The notes under the pieces were generated by a model that had not been told where the DNA came from, did no database searches, and saw only the letters and a list, made by a program, of their open reading frames with translations. DNA of 64,000 nt, from the NCBI GenBank assembly GCA_028710605.1, contig JAQTTU010000001.1:1-64000 (forward strand), read 5' to 3'. The position numbers and the translations under genes are program-made. Positions 17,021 to 24,086 of the stretch are shown here, in pieces. The stretch is from Sideroxydans sp. Lineage in GTDB: Bacteria; Pseudomonadota; Gammaproteobacteria; Burkholderiales; Gallionellaceae. Numbering within the stretch: the stretch's first letter is position 1; every line of letters begins with the position of its first letter.

Positions 17021-17389
17021 TTGGCATTGCATCTACTTACCGGCGACAACCGCAATTTATTCACCGGACACGGCGAGGGTTATGTCGCCATCAACGACAA
17101 ACGCTTCGAGCAAGCGGTCGTGGTCATGGCCGGAGCGCTGCGCACCGACTGGCCCGCCACGGATTTCGCCAGCCTCGATGCGGCGCACTTCAATTATTTT
17201 CTGGAACTGAAGCCGGACGTGCTGCTGTTCGGCACCGGCGCAAAACAACAGTTCGCCCGACCCGAGCTGTACCGCGAACTCATCAAGGCAGGCATCGGCA
17301 TCGAGTTCATGAACACCCCCGCAGCCTGCCGCACTTACAACATTCTGGCGGCGGAAGAGCGCAAGGTGATTGCGGCGGTATTGCTTTAA
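17021..17389 (+). CDS. Mth938-like (DUF498/AAMDC) protein
   Basis: 122 residues of the Mth938 fold, a small alpha/beta domain found in bacteria, archaea and (as NDUFAF3 and AAMDC) in eukaryotes. Recognisable segments are NLFTGHGEGYVAINDKRFE, DVLLFGTGAKQQF and GIEFMNTPAACRTYNILAAEER. Start is TTG 17021 with GGAGA eight nt before it; no ATG is in frame nearby. It is transcribed divergently from alaA. Biochemical role in bacteria is unsettled; it is often found near respiratory or secretion genes. Confidence 0.85.
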   Translation: MALHLLTGDNRNLFTGHGEGYVAINDKRFEQAVVVMAGALRTDWPATDFASLDAAHFNYFLELKPDVLLFGTGAKQQFARPELYRELIKAGIGIEFMNTPAACRTYNILAAEERKVIAAVLL

Positions 17390-17410
17390 CCATAAGAGCA
17401 AAACCTATTT

Positions 17411-17506
17411 GCCACAGAGGACACAGAGATCACAGAGAAAACCAGTTCAATTCACCTGCCCCAGCCATACCGCCCCTTTCTCTGTGTGCTCTGTGGTCTC
17501 TGTGGC
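17411..17506. repeat. CCACAGAG-family inverted repeat
   Basis: GCCACAGAGGACACAGAG at the left and CTCTGTGGTCTCTGTGGC at the right, with about 60 nt between. Lies between the Mth938-like gene and moxR. Confidence 0.8.
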
Positions 17507-17543
17507 TAGTTTTTTTGTTTTGATGTTTTGAGGAAAAATAACA

Positions 17544-18461
17544 ATGCCCAACCCACTCCACGCCGTCATCACCCAGACCGAACAAGTCATCCTCGGCAAG
17601 CCGCGCCAGATCAGGCTGGCGCTCGCATGCCTGCTGGCGCGCGGGCATTTGCTGATCGAAGATTTGCCCGGCGTGGGCAAGACCATGCTGGCGCATGCGC
17701 TGGCAAAAACGCTGGGCTTGCAGTTCCAGCGCATCCAGTTCACCAGCGACATGCTGCCCGCCGACATCCTCGGTGTTTCGATTTACCAGCGCGACACGGG
17801 CGAGTTCAAATTCCACGCGGGACCGATCTTCGCGCAGATGATTCTGGCCGACGAAGTGAACCGCGCCACGCCCAAGACCCAGAGCGCGCTGCTGGAAGCC
17901 ATGGAAGAGCAGCAGGTCACCAGCGAAGGCGAAACGCGCCCGCTGCCGGTACCGTTCTTCGTCATCGCCACGCAAAATCCGACCAACCAGATCGGCACTT
18001 TCCCCTTGCCGGAATCGCAGCTAGACCGCTTCCTGATGCGCATCCAGCTGGGCTATCCCGACGCGCAAGCCGAGCGCGGATTGCTGGCGGGCGTGGAGCG
18101 GCGCGACCTGATCGCCAAGCTTGCGCCGCAAATGGAAACCGCCGAACTGCTGGCCTTGCAACAACAGGTCAAGCAAGTGTTCGTCTCGCCCGCGCTGCTC
18201 GACTACGTGCAAGCCATCCTGCGCCACAGCCGCGAATCGGCACGTTACGTGCACGGTCTCAGCCCGCGTGCCGGACTGTCGCTGCTCGCCTCCGCCCGCG
18301 CCTGGGCACTACTCGACGGGCGCAGCGCCGTCATGCCGGAAGACATCCAGGCCGTGTTGCCCGGTGTCACCAGCCACCGCCTGCAATCGGTGCAGGACGT
18401 GCAAATTTCCGACGGCGACAAACTGGCGCGCGAGCTGATCGAGGCGGTGGCGATCCCGTAA
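17544..18461 (+). CDS. MoxR-type AAA+ ATPase
   Basis: 305 residues. Walker A DLPGVGKT at 40-47, Walker B ILADEVNRA with Asp103-Glu104, sensor ATQNPTNQIGTFPLPESQLDRF and the C-terminal lid around GLSPRAGLSLL. MoxR ATPases act as chaperones for metal-centre or complex assembly and are commonly encoded beside DUF58 and transglutaminase genes. That trio is present here, but a toxin-antitoxin pair has been placed between moxR and DUF58. A repeat lies upstream; the start ATG 17544 has GAGGAAAAATAAC before it. Confidence 0.95.
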   Translation: MPNPLHAVITQTEQVILGKPRQIRLALACLLARGHLLIEDLPGVGKTMLAHALAKTLGLQFQRIQFTSDMLPADILGVSIYQRDTGEFKFHAGPIFAQMILADEVNRATPKTQSALLEAMEEQQVTSEGETRPLPVPFFVIATQNPTNQIGTFPLPESQLDRFLMRIQLGYPDAQAERGLLAGVERRDLIAKLAPQMETAELLALQQQVKQVFVSPALLDYVQAILRHSRESARYVHGLSPRAGLSLLASARAWALLDGRSAVMPEDIQAVLPGVTSHRLQSVQDVQISDGDKLARELIEAVAIP

Positions 18462-18510
18462 TGTCGGCGGTGTTAGAATGCGTGCGCAATAACTCACCGA
18501 AAGGCCAGCC

Positions 18511-18717
18511 ATGAATGAAATTATGTTTGTAGTGGAAGAAGCGCCGGAAGGCGGGCTGACGGCGCGGGCATTGGGCGAGTCCATCTTCACCGAAGCGGAC
18601 AACATCGAAAGCCTGCACCGGCAAGTGCGCGATGCGGTGCATTGCCACTTTGATGAAGGCAAAGCGCCGAAAATAATTCGCCTGCATTTCACGCGCGAAG
18701 AGTTAATCGCAGTATGA
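18511..18717 (+). CDS. HicB-like antitoxin
   Basis: 68 residues; MFVVEEAPEGGLTARALGESIFTEADN and LHRQVRDAVHCHFDEGKAP resemble the short HicB-like partner proteins that precede HicA (the partial RNase-H-like fold without a separate DNA-binding domain). Start ATG 18511 follows AAAGGCC. The TGA stop overlaps the ATG of the downstream toxin by 4 nt, the arrangement expected of a type II pair. As no helix-turn-helix is present, autoregulation may depend on the complex or be absent. Confidence 0.82.
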   Translation: MNEIMFVVEEAPEGGLTARALGESIFTEADNIESLHRQVRDAVHCHFDEGKAPKIIRLHFTREELIAV

Positions 18718-18959
18718 AACTGCCGCGCAATCTGACTGGCGCGCAACTCATCAAAGCACTGGAACAACTCGGCTATCAGCCGACCCAGCAAGCGGGTAGC
18801 CATATACGATTGACCTGCCAATTCCCCAAAGATCATCACCTCACCGTGCCGCTGCATGACCCGTTGCGCATCGGCACGTTGTCATCCATCTTGAGCGATG
18901 CGGCCGCACATCGCGGCATTACAAGGGATGCATTGACCGATCTACTATTCGGTAAATAG
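18714..18959 (+). CDS. hicA: HicA-family mRNA interferase toxin
   Basis: 81 residues with the HicA double-stranded-RNA-binding-like fold: TGAQLIKALEQLGYQPTQQ, the catalytic His30 in AGSHIRL, then LTVPLHDPLRIGTLSSILSD. HicA cleaves mRNA and tmRNA independently of ribosomes when released from its antitoxin. ATG 18714 overlaps the stop of the HicB-like gene. The pair interrupts the moxR-DUF58-TgpA cluster, which is contiguous in many relatives. Confidence 0.9.
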   Translation: MKLPRNLTGAQLIKALEQLGYQPTQQAGSHIRLTCQFPKDHHLTVPLHDPLRIGTLSSILSDAAAHRGITRDALTDLLFGK

Positions 18960-18971
18960 CTGTCGCATTCC

Positions 18972-19925
18972 GTGTTCGCCACTTTCAAAAAACTCTTCCG
19001 CAACTGGGCCTTCCGCCGCTCTGTCGAAACCGGCATTCTGGTGCTCAACCAGCGCCGCATTTACATCGTGCCGTCCAAACAGGGTTTCGGCTTTGCGCTG
19101 GTGCTGGGATTGATGTTGCTGGGCGACATCAATTACAACTTGAGCCTGGGTTATGTATTGACGTTCCTGCTCGCCACCATGGCGGGGATGACCATGTTGT
19201 ATGCCTTCCGCAATCTGGCACAACTGGAGATTCGCGCGGGGTATGTCGAGCCGGTGTTCGCCGGAGAACAGGCGCGTTTCGTATTCCACTTCAACAACCC
19301 CGGCACGCTGCCGCGCTATCAAATTCATCTGCACGACGATGAGCAGCATCACACGGTGTTCGACCTGCCCGCGCTGCATTCCACGCCGGTTGAGATCGCC
19401 ATTCCCGCCACACAAAGAGGCTGGCTGGATAGCGGGCGATTAACGCTTTACACCCATTTTCCGCTGGGGCTGTTCTATGCGTGGACCTACATCCATTTCG
19501 ACGTGCGCTGCCTGGTCTATCCCAAACCCGCCGCGCCGCAACCGCTGCCCGCGTCTTCGGCGCAGGACGGCATCGGCAAAGTGTTGGCGGCAGGCGATGA
19601 AGATTTCTCCGGCCTGCGCAACTATGTGGCGGGCGATGCCATGCCGCGCATCGCATGGAAAGCGTTGGCGCGCGAACAGGGGCTGCAAGTGAAACAGTTC
19701 TCCGCACAGCAGGGACGCGAGCTGTGGCTGGATTGGTCGCAACTGCCCAACATCGCACCGGAACGCAAACTGGAATTGCTGGCACGCTGGGTGCTGGATG
19801 CCGATGCGCAAGGGCTGATGTATGGCTTGCGCCTGCCGGATGGAGAGATCGCGCCGCAACATAATCCGGCGCAGCGGACGGAGTGTTTAAGGCGCTTGGC
19901 GTTGTTTGGGATGGAAAAAGCATGA
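18972..19925 (+). CDS. DUF58 domain protein
   Basis: 317 residues from a GTG start. Two adjacent hydrophobic helices near residues 40-80 (FALVLGLMLLGDINYN, LTFLLATMAGMTMLYAF) anchor the protein in the inner membrane; the remainder is probably cytoplasmic. The DUF58 signature GDEDFSGLRNYVAGDAMPRIAWKALAR is intact, followed by a von Willebrand A-like segment (ELWLDWSQLP). DUF58 proteins work with MoxR ATPases and membrane transglutaminases in complexes of poorly known function. Confidence 0.9.
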   Translation: MFATFKKLFRNWAFRRSVETGILVLNQRRIYIVPSKQGFGFALVLGLMLLGDINYNLSLGYVLTFLLATMAGMTMLYAFRNLAQLEIRAGYVEPVFAGEQARFVFHFNNPGTLPRYQIHLHDDEQHHTVFDLPALHSTPVEIAIPATQRGWLDSGRLTLYTHFPLGLFYAWTYIHFDVRCLVYPKPAAPQPLPASSAQDGIGKVLAAGDEDFSGLRNYVAGDAMPRIAWKALAREQGLQVKQFSAQQGRELWLDWSQLPNIAPERKLELLARWVLDADAQGLMYGLRLPDGEIAPQHNPAQRTECLRRLALFGMEKA

Positions 19926-19931
19926 AAAACC

Positions 19932-20140
19932 TATCACCACAGAGACGCAGAGACTCAGAGATAAACAAACCCAAGAGACAAGCTTCTCGGGTTACCACTA
20001 AATTTGTTCGCTCCAATAAAAGTTTTGCGTGTGTTCTGCTTTTGCCTTTCTCTGTGTTTCTGTACCCGCAAGGAGTAGGCCGTGGTTGTAAGGGGCTAAA
20101 GCCCCAACAACACACGCACTGTCTCTGTGGTGGAGGTTTT
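19932..20140. repeat. Composite CCACAGAG repeat with nested elements
   Basis: CACCACAGAGACGCAGAG at the left and CTGTCTCTGTGGTG at the right form the outer pair. Nested inside, near 20068-20110, are the CCCGCAAGGAGTAGGCCGTG segment (also at 6110) and AGGGGCTAAAGCCCC. No gene lies between DUF58 and tgpA. Confidence 0.7.
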
Positions 20141-20142
20141 TA

Positions 20143-22188
20143 ATGAAACTCTCCGCCCCGCTCACCTACGGTCTCATCGCCTGCATCCTGCTGGTCAGCG
20201 CGCCGCACGCGGAGCACTTGCCGTTGTGGGCGAGCGCGTTTGGCGCGGCATTGCTGGTTTGGCGCGCTTATCTCACCTACAGCGGCAATCCTCTGCCCGC
20301 GCGCTTGCTGTTGCTGCTCATCACTGTCGCCAGCGTGCTCGCCATCATCATCAGTTTCCACACCTTGTTCGGGCGCGAGGCCGGAGTCACTCTACTGATT
20401 CTGCTGGCCGCGCTCAAGCTGCTGGAGTTGCGCGCGGTACGCGATGCCACGGTGCTGATCTATCTGTCGTGCTTCATCATCATCACCAATTTTTTCTATT
20501 CGCAAAGCATCCCCACCGCACTGTTCATGCTGTTCACTTTGCTGCTCATCATGGCGACCTGGGTGCATTTGCAAACGGGCACACTGGCCTTCAAACCGCG
20601 CCTGCGTATCGCCGGCATCTTGTTGCTGCAAGCCATTCCGCTGTCGTTCATCCTGTTCGTGCTGTTCCCGCGCGTGCAGGGGCCGCTGTGGGGCATGCCG
20701 CAGGATGCTTACGCCAGCAGCGGTTTGTCCGACACCATGTCGCCGGGCAGCATGAGCAGGTTATCGCTGTCAGATGCGGTGGCATTCCGCGTCACGTTCA
20801 ACGACATAGTGCCGCGCCGCGATCAACTGTATTGGCGCGGTCCGGTGCTGTGGAATTTCGACGGCTCTACCTGGACGCGCGGACGCAATGCCACCCTGCG
20901 CCAGCCGACACTCACCGATGCGGGCAATCCGGTGGATTACACGGTGACGCTGGAGCCGCACAACAAGCTGTGGCTATTCGCGCTGGATATGCCGAGCAAG
21001 ATGTCCATCCCCGCAGTTCAAACAACGGATTTTCAGGTGTTGAGCCAAACGCCGGTCAACGCGCGCACCCGCTACAACGCGACTTCGCTGCTTTCCTACC
21101 GCGCCAATCTGGATGAAGCGCCACTGCAACTGCAACGCGCGCTGGCTCTGCCGCGCGGCTACAACCCGCAGGCCATCCAACTCGCCGCAGAATGGCGCGT
21201 GCAAGCCGAGAGTGTTACCTCACCCCAGCCCTCTCCCGGTGGGAGTACCAAAGGTAGGCAATCCACTGCCCAGCAAGCTGGGCGTGGGATTGACACAGGG
21301 GGCAATCGTCCGCAAGCGGAAATTGCTGAATCCTTGGTGCGCACTGCGCTCACCTATTTCAACCGCGAGAATTTCGAATACACGCTGGAACCGCCGTTGC
21401 TCGGCATGAACAGCGTGGATGATTTCCTGTTCAAAACCAGACAAGGTTTCTGCGAACACTACGCGGGCAGCTTCGTGTTCCTGATGCGCGCGGCGGGGGT
21501 TCCGGCGCGTGTGGTCACCGGCTATCAGGGCGGCGAATATAACGACCTCGGCGGCTATTACATCCTGCGCCAGTCCGACGCGCACGCCTGGGCGGAAGTG
21601 TGGTTGCAGGATCGCGGCTGGGTGCGCATCGACCCCACGGCGGCCATTGCGCCGGAGCGCATTCGGAGCGGTTTGCGCGCCGCCCTGCCGGACAGCGCCG
21701 ACTTGCCATTCTTTATGCGCACGCAGTCGCCGTTGCTGCTCAAACTGCGCTTCAATCTCGACGCGCTGACCAACCAGTGGAACCAGTGGGTGCTGGGTTA
21801 CAACACCGAACGCCAGTTCGCTTTCCTCACCCGTTTGGGCATGGAAGAGGTCAGCTGGCAGAATATGGCGCTCGACATGTTGGCCGGAGTTGCCCTATTG
21901 ACGGGCATCTTCACGTTATGGCTGCTGCGCCGCATGCTGCCGAAACAGGCCGATGCGGTGCAGACAGCATGGCTGAAACTCTGCCGCAAACTGGAAAAAG
22001 CCGGGTTACCGCGCGCGGCGCATGAAGGGGCGCGGGATTATGCGGCGCGTGTTGCCGTTGCCCGACCGGAACTGGCCGCGCCCCTGCACGACATTGCCGC
22101 GCGCTATGTATCGTTGCGCTACGAGGGCAAGGTCGGCAAAGAAGAGTCGATTGCATTCAGGGATGCGGTGCGCGCCTTCAAGTTATAA
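20143..22188 (+). CDS. TgpA-type membrane transglutaminase-like protein
   Basis: 681 residues. Five or six transmembrane helices fill residues 1-190, then a periplasmic region with DUF3488 and a transglutaminase core, a final transmembrane helix near 585-600 (GVALLTGIFTLWLLRR) and a C-terminal DUF4129-like cytoplasmic tail. The catalytic triad is present: Cys437 in TRQGFCEHYAG, His481 in SDAHAWAEVW and Asp497 in RIDPTAA. Residues about 358-395, just before the core, consist of translated repeat DNA and are not expected in relatives. Essential in Pseudomonas; substrate unknown. Partner of the MoxR and DUF58 proteins upstream. Confidence 0.92.
   Translation: MKLSAPLTYGLIACILLVSAPHAEHLPLWASAFGAALLVWRAYLTYSGNPLPARLLLLLITVASVLAIIISFHTLFGREAGVTLLILLAALKLLELRAVRDATVLIYLSCFIIITNFFYSQSIPTALFMLFTLLLIMATWVHLQTGTLAFKPRLRIAGILLLQAIPLSFILFVLFPRVQGPLWGMPQDAYASSGLSDTMSPGSMSRLSLSDAVAFRVTFNDIVPRRDQLYWRGPVLWNFDGSTWTRGRNATLRQPTLTDAGNPVDYTVTLEPHNKLWLFALDMPSKMSIPAVQTTDFQVLSQTPVNARTRYNATSLLSYRANLDEAPLQLQRALALPRGYNPQAIQLAAEWRVQAESVTSPQPSPGGSTKGRQSTAQQAGRGIDTGGNRPQAEIAESLVRTALTYFNRENFEYTLEPPLLGMNSVDDFLFKTRQGFCEHYAGSFVFLMRAAGVPARVVTGYQGGEYNDLGGYYILRQSDAHAWAEVWLQDRGWVRIDPTAAIAPERIRSGLRAALPDSADLPFFMRTQSPLLLKLRFNLDALTNQWNQWVLGYNTERQFAFLTRLGMEEVSWQNMALDMLAGVALLTGIFTLWLLRRMLPKQADAVQTAWLKLCRKLEKAGLPRAAHEGARDYAARVAVARPELAAPLHDIAARYVSLRYEGKVGKEESIAFRDAVRAFKL
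21214..21330. repeat. Repeat DNA inside tgpA
   Basis: CCTCACCCCAGCCCTCTCCC is a half copy of the C-rich family, followed by a second palindrome, CAATCC...CCCAGCAAGCTGGGCG...GGATTG. The reading frame passes through without a stop and adds about 39 residues between EWRVQAE and LVRTALTYF. Confidence 0.75.
21894..21915. repeat. REP core embedded in tgpA coding sequence
   Basis: Twenty-two consecutive bases, beginning CCTATTGACGGGCATCTTCA, are identical to the REP-like core at 44430-44450. Here they encode LLTGIFT in the last transmembrane helix. Confidence 0.7.
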
Positions 22189-22205
22189 TCCGAAAATCAA
22201 AAAAC

Positions 22206-22335
22206 TAGCCACAGAGAACACAGAGCGCACAGAGAGTTCGGCAAAATTTCACCAACCTGCTAACTCCCCCATGGACATCGCAAGCTCTCGATTCACCCAA
22301 TTTCTTTCTCTGTGATCTCTGTGTACTCTGTGGCT
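22206..22335. repeat. CCACAGAG-family inverted repeat
   Basis: GCCACAGAGAACACAGAG at the left and CTGTGTACTCTGTGGCT at the right. It occupies most of the gap between tgpA and queD. Confidence 0.8.
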
Positions 22336-22384
22336 AAATGGTTTTTCCCAAATTAACGCGCCACTTTCACTCAAACATCTCATC

Positions 22385-22825
22385 ATGCAAATCACCCGCC
22401 GCCTGGAATTCGATGCCGGACACCGCATTCCCAACCACAACAGCCAGTGCAAGCATTTGCACGGTCACCGCTATGCCATCGAGATCACTTTGTCGGGCGA
22501 GGTCATCACCGCCGAAGGCGCTTCGGAACAGGGCATGGTGATGGATTTTTCTGATGTGAAGCGCATCGCCAAGGAGCGCGTGGTGGATGCGTGGGACCAC
22601 GCGTTTCTGGTGTATCGCGGCGACAAGGTGGTGCTGGATTTTCTGGACACGCTACCGGGACACAAGACGGTGGTGCTGAATGTCATCCCGACGGCGGAGA
22701 ATCTGGCGAAGGTGGCGTTTGATTTATTGCTGGACGCTTACCGCGATACTTTCGGCAACCATCTGAAGCTGGAGCGCGTGCGCCTGTTCGAGACACCCAA
22801 CAATTGGGCGGATCATTCGCGTTAA
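22385..22825 (+). CDS. queD: 6-carboxy-5,6,7,8-tetrahydropterin synthase
   Basis: 146 residues. QueD converts 7,8-dihydroneopterin triphosphate to 6-carboxytetrahydropterin in the queuosine/7-deazaguanine pathway. Zinc ligands His13 (FDAGHRI), His26 and His28 (HLHGH) and the catalytic Cys22 (SQCKHLHGH) are all in place. The segments GMVMDFSDVK, the Asp-His pair in WDHAFL and PTAENLA are typical of the family. It stands alone between repeats; no other queuosine gene is in the window. Confidence 0.96.
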   Translation: MQITRRLEFDAGHRIPNHNSQCKHLHGHRYAIEITLSGEVITAEGASEQGMVMDFSDVKRIAKERVVDAWDHAFLVYRGDKVVLDFLDTLPGHKTVVLNVIPTAENLAKVAFDLLLDAYRDTFGNHLKLERVRLFETPNNWADHSR

Positions 22826-22847
22826 CAAAAAACTCGCGTAGCGATTC

Positions 22848-22898
22848 GTTTGCCCTTTCTCCCGCTTGCGGGGGAAAGTTGGATAGGGGGAGAGGGAG
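22848..22898. repeat. Half copy of the C-rich palindromic family
   Basis: TTTCTCCCGCTTGCGGGGGAAA followed by GTTGGATAGGGGGAGAGGG. Lies between the converging queD and REC-GGDEF genes. Confidence 0.7.
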
Positions 22899-22905
22899 CT
22901 CCAAA

Positions 22906-23877
22906 CTAAGCTTGACTGTACTCCCCCGCCACCACCCGGTCGCGTCCGCCGCGCTTGGCCATGTACAGCGCCACATCAACAGATTTGACCATGGCTTCCA
23001 GCGACATCTTCTCGTTCGGGATCACCGACACCACACCGCAACTGACCGCCACATGTTTGCTAGCCGTCGCGTAGTGGGGAATTTTCAGGTCGGCGACCAT
23101 CTGTCGCACGCGCTCCGCCATACACTGCGCACCCTCAAGATCGGTCTCGCTCAACACCACCATGAATTCTTCGCCGCCGAAGCGCACGCAAAGATCGGCG
23201 GCGCGCGGCGTGGCTTTGGCGATTTTTCCCGCCACCAATTTCAGGCAATCGTCTCCGGCCTGATGCCCGTATTTGTCGTTGAACAACTTGAAGTAGTCGA
23301 TGTCCAGCATGACCAGCGCCATCGGTTTTTCCTTGCGCATGCAGCGCCGCCATTCGAGCTCGGAAAATTCGTCGAAAGCGCGGCGGTTGGCGATGCCGGT
23401 CAGGGCATCGGTAGTTGAAATCCGTTTCAGTTTGGTGTTGGCCAAATCCAGTTTGTGCTTCGCGCTGACCAGCTGGCGCTGCATTTCGACCAGACGCTGC
23501 ATGGCGCGAATCTTGGCGTGCAACACCACTTGCGCGATCGGTTTGGTCAGGTAATCGTCGCCTCCCGCTTCGATGCCGCGCGCCAGATCGGCATCGTTGG
23601 CCATCGAGGTCAGGAATATGATCGCCGACCACTCGCCTTTACCTTCCAGTTTGCGGATTGCTTTTGAAACATCGAAACCGTCAATGTCGGGCAGTTGCAC
23701 GTCCAGCAACACGATGTCCGGGCGTTCACTCTTGAATAATTCAATCGCCTGTTTGCCTGTTGACGCAAGCAACGGATGGGTAATCCCCATGCTGGCCAGA
23801 TAATTCGTCAGCACTTTTGTTACTACCTTGCTGTCATCCACCACCAGCACTTTGAGTGCATCCTTCTTCTTTTTCAT
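22906..23877 (-). CDS. Response regulator diguanylate cyclase (REC-GGDEF)
   Basis: 323 residues. The receiver domain (about 8-125) has the DD pocket at 14-15, phospho-acceptor Asp59 (IVLLDVQLPD) and Lys112 (YLTKP). A helical linker leads to a GGDEF domain with GGEEF at 234-238, an active-site variant that makes c-di-GMP, and an inhibitory I-site RAAD at 225-228 five residues before it. This is the PleD/WspR-like layout: phosphorylation is expected to promote dimerisation and c-di-GMP synthesis, with product feedback through the I-site. No cognate kinase is adjacent. Confidence 0.95.
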   Translation of the reverse strand: MKKKKDALKVLVVDDSKVVTKVLTNYLASMGITHPLLASTGKQAIELFKSERPDIVLLDVQLPDIDGFDVSKAIRKLEGKGEWSAIIFLTSMANDADLARGIEAGGDDYLTKPIAQVVLHAKIRAMQRLVEMQRQLVSAKHKLDLANTKLKRISTTDALTGIANRRAFDEFSELEWRRCMRKEKPMALVMLDIDYFKLFNDKYGHQAGDDCLKLVAGKIAKATPRAADLCVRFGGEEFMVVLSETDLEGAQCMAERVRQMVADLKIPHYATASKHVAVSCGVVSVIPNEKMSLEAMVKSVDVALYMAKRGGRDRVVAGEYSQA

Positions 23878-24002
23878 GACCTACCTCTTGTGGGGTTGGG
23901 GATTATTATAAATCCGAACCGAACCGCATGAGCGCGCTCAGCAGCCAAATATCTGACATACACGCCTAGCCTGCTCAAGTATCCGCGAATAAATGCGGGA
24001 AC

Positions 24003-24086
24003 TCCTCAATCCTCAATCCTCAATCCTCAATCCTCAATCCTCAATCCTCAATCCTCAATCCTCAATCCTCAATCCTCAATCCTCAA
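24003..24086. repeat. Tandem array of 12 x TCCTCAA
   Basis: Twelve perfect contiguous copies of the 7-nt unit TCCTCAA. The stop codon of the minus-strand GGDEF-EAL gene (24085-24083) lies in the last unit, so gain or loss of units would change only sequence downstream of the stop. This is a simple tandem repeat, not a CRISPR array. Confidence 0.95.

Noticed and set aside
24003-24086. Possible CRISPR array
   Set aside because: Seven-base units are contiguous with no spacers, and no cas gene is in the window.
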